From the NCBI GenBank assembly GCA_043784065.1, contig JAYVYR010000159.1, positions 1 to 6,340 on the forward strand: 6,340 nt of DNA, in the 5' to 3' direction. The notes under the pieces were generated by a model. The model made no database searches and had not been told where the DNA came from. It worked only from the letters and a program-made list of their open reading frames with translations. The DNA is from Bog-756 sp043784065. GTDB lineage: Bacteria > Actinomycetota > Acidimicrobiia > Acidimicrobiales > RAAP-2. A program made the translations under genes and the position numbers. Positions 5,916 through 6,340 of the stretch are shown here, one piece after another; positions within the stretch are counted from its first letter, which is position 1; every line of letters starts with the position of its first letter.

Positions 5916-5929
5916 CCGATTGCAATCGG
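5916..5929. promoter_or_regulatory. 14-bp perfect palindrome, candidate operator
   Basis: CCGATTGCAATCGG is a perfect palindrome 66 bases upstream of the DUF3303-like gene and just after the end of the relic. As RNA it would form only a short stem, so a protein-binding site is more likely than a terminator. No regulator gene lies next to it. No convincing promoter for the downstream gene was found in 5897-5995. Confidence 0.4.
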
Positions 5930-5985
5930 GGCCGAGGCGGAGGAACGTGTTCTGTGGCGAGAGGCGAATGTCCCCCTGGCGGAAT

Positions 5986-5989
5986 GGAG
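5986..5989 (+). promoter_or_regulatory. Shine-Dalgarno of the DUF3303-like gene
   Basis: GGAG lies six bases before the ATG at 5996 and favours that start over the in-frame ATGs at 5954 and 5984. Confidence 0.6.
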
Positions 5990-5995
5990 CGGATC

Positions 5996-6280
5996 ATGAT
6001 TCTCGTCACCACGTGGAAGAACCGTCCCGTCAGCCCGGAGCAGTACAACCGGCTGATGACTATCTGGGGCAAGTTGGAGCAGAAGGCGGCGGCCGACTCG
6101 AGCATCGAGCGGATCGGCTGGTACTCCTACAGCGACGGTTCAGGCGGCGTCACCATCGACAATGTGAAGGATGTCGAGGCGGCGATGGCCCTCGGACTTG
6201 AGCAGGCCCTTACCAACGGTGAGTTCATCGAACTGGACACCAAGGGTCCCCCGCTGATTAACACGCGCGAGCTACGATGA
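5996..6280 (+). CDS. Small DUF3303-like protein
   Basis: A 94-aa soluble protein of unknown function. It opens with a beta strand and an early aromatic-basic motif (ILVTTWKNRPVS), then a helix with EQYNRLMTIWGKLE (15-28), a strand pair around IGWYSYSDGSGGVTI (40-54), a second helix VKDVEAAMALGLEQAL (57-72) and a final strand GEFIELDTK (75-83). This order of strand-helix-strand-strand-helix-strand and the DGSGGV turn resemble DUF3303 proteins, which have a ferredoxin-like alpha/beta fold and usually dimerise. No catalytic residues are evident. The ATG at 5996 begins the conserved region and has GGAG at a good distance. The last codons overlap a probable promoter for the next gene. The family call is by fold pattern and memory, so moderate; that the gene is real is more certain. 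Confidence 0.75.
   Translation: MILVTTWKNRPVSPEQYNRLMTIWGKLEQKAAADSSIERIGWYSYSDGSGGVTIDNVKDVEAAMALGLEQALTNGEFIELDTKGPPLINTRELR
6273..6278 (+). promoter_or_regulatory. -10 box of a probable leaderless promoter at the right edge
   Basis: TACGAT ends six bases before the GTG at 6285 and lies within the last codons of the DUF3303-like gene, sharing its final T with the TGA stop. It repeats the hexamer and spacing of 5211-5216. No clear -35 is visible. Confidence 0.5.
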
Positions 6281-6284
6281 CGGT

Positions 6285-6340
6285 GTGGAGGTCAGCACCG
6301 AGCGGTTCGCGCGATTCTTCGAAGTGACCTTGCCGCACCT
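6285..6340 (+). CDS. Start of an unidentified gene (partial, runs off the right edge)
   Basis: From the GTG at 6285 an open frame reads VEVSTERFARFFEVTLPH and continues beyond the window. The residue mix and G/C-rich third positions look coding, and a TACGAT element sits at leaderless spacing upstream. The competing ATG at 6277, which overlaps the previous stop, ends after 16 codons. Eighteen residues are too few to assign a family. Confidence 0.45.
   Translation, partial: MEVSTERFARFFEVTLPH

Noticed and set aside
5511..5999. A 162-codon plus-strand open frame as an intact gene
   Set aside because: Only a central block (about 5682-5735) resembles a known family; the rest is compositionally random and the matching blocks before it lie in other frames. 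It is better explained as part of a decayed gene.
5632..6105. A 157-codon minus-strand open frame across the relic and the DUF3303-like gene
   Set aside because: It lacks recognisable domains, and the plus strand explains both parts better.

Overview
The window comes from a high-GC bacterium. Coding GC is high, three of the eight apparently intact genes start with GTG, several starts look leaderless, and the gene families (YtrA-type GntR regulator with an ABC ATPase, HPDDVDF-type PIG-L deacetylase, small actinobacterial-type membrane protein) fit an actinobacterium. An Acidimicrobiia-like lineage is my guess only; no marker gene here fixes the taxon.

Layout, left to right. Positions 1-1256 (minus strand) hold a two-gene operon: a YtrA-type GntR repressor followed, with a 4-base ATGA overlap, by an ABC transporter ATPase that runs off the left edge. 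A perfect 18-bp palindrome lies 5 bases upstream of the gntR start and overlaps its probable -10 box, so the operon is probably autorepressed. Positions 1257-1596 are a 340-base divergent intergenic region with the operator, several inverted repeats and a probable structured leader for the next gene. Positions 1597-2844 (plus strand) encode a compact DEAD-box RNA helicase with all the usual motifs. Positions 2845-2964 hold four 12-bp tandem repeats and a strong Shine-Dalgarno.

Positions 2965-5167 form a tightly packed three-gene unit: a PIG-L/LmbE-type zinc deacetylase, a class I glutamine amidotransferase-like protein (its start shares one base with the previous stop) and a hemolysin III/PAQR-like seven-helix membrane protein (4-base GTGA overlap). 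The overlaps imply coupled translation, but the joint role is not known to me. A 75-aa three-helix membrane protein follows (5223-5450), then a hairpin.

Positions 5498-5896 hold no intact gene. They contain what I read as the decayed, internally deleted relic of an isocitrate/isopropylmalate dehydrogenase family gene: an N-terminal piece and a C-terminal piece in different frames, with the catalytic middle missing. After a short spacer with a perfect 14-bp palindrome comes a 94-aa DUF3303-like protein (5996-6280), and the first codons of a further gene at the right edge (6285 on).

A common thread is promoter geometry. Four starts (gntR, the small membrane protein, the relic and the right-edge gene) have a -10-like hexamer of form TANNNT ending 5-6 bases before the start codon, as expected for leaderless transcripts. 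Three other starts (ABC ATPase, deacetylase, DUF3303-like gene) instead have clear Shine-Dalgarno sequences.
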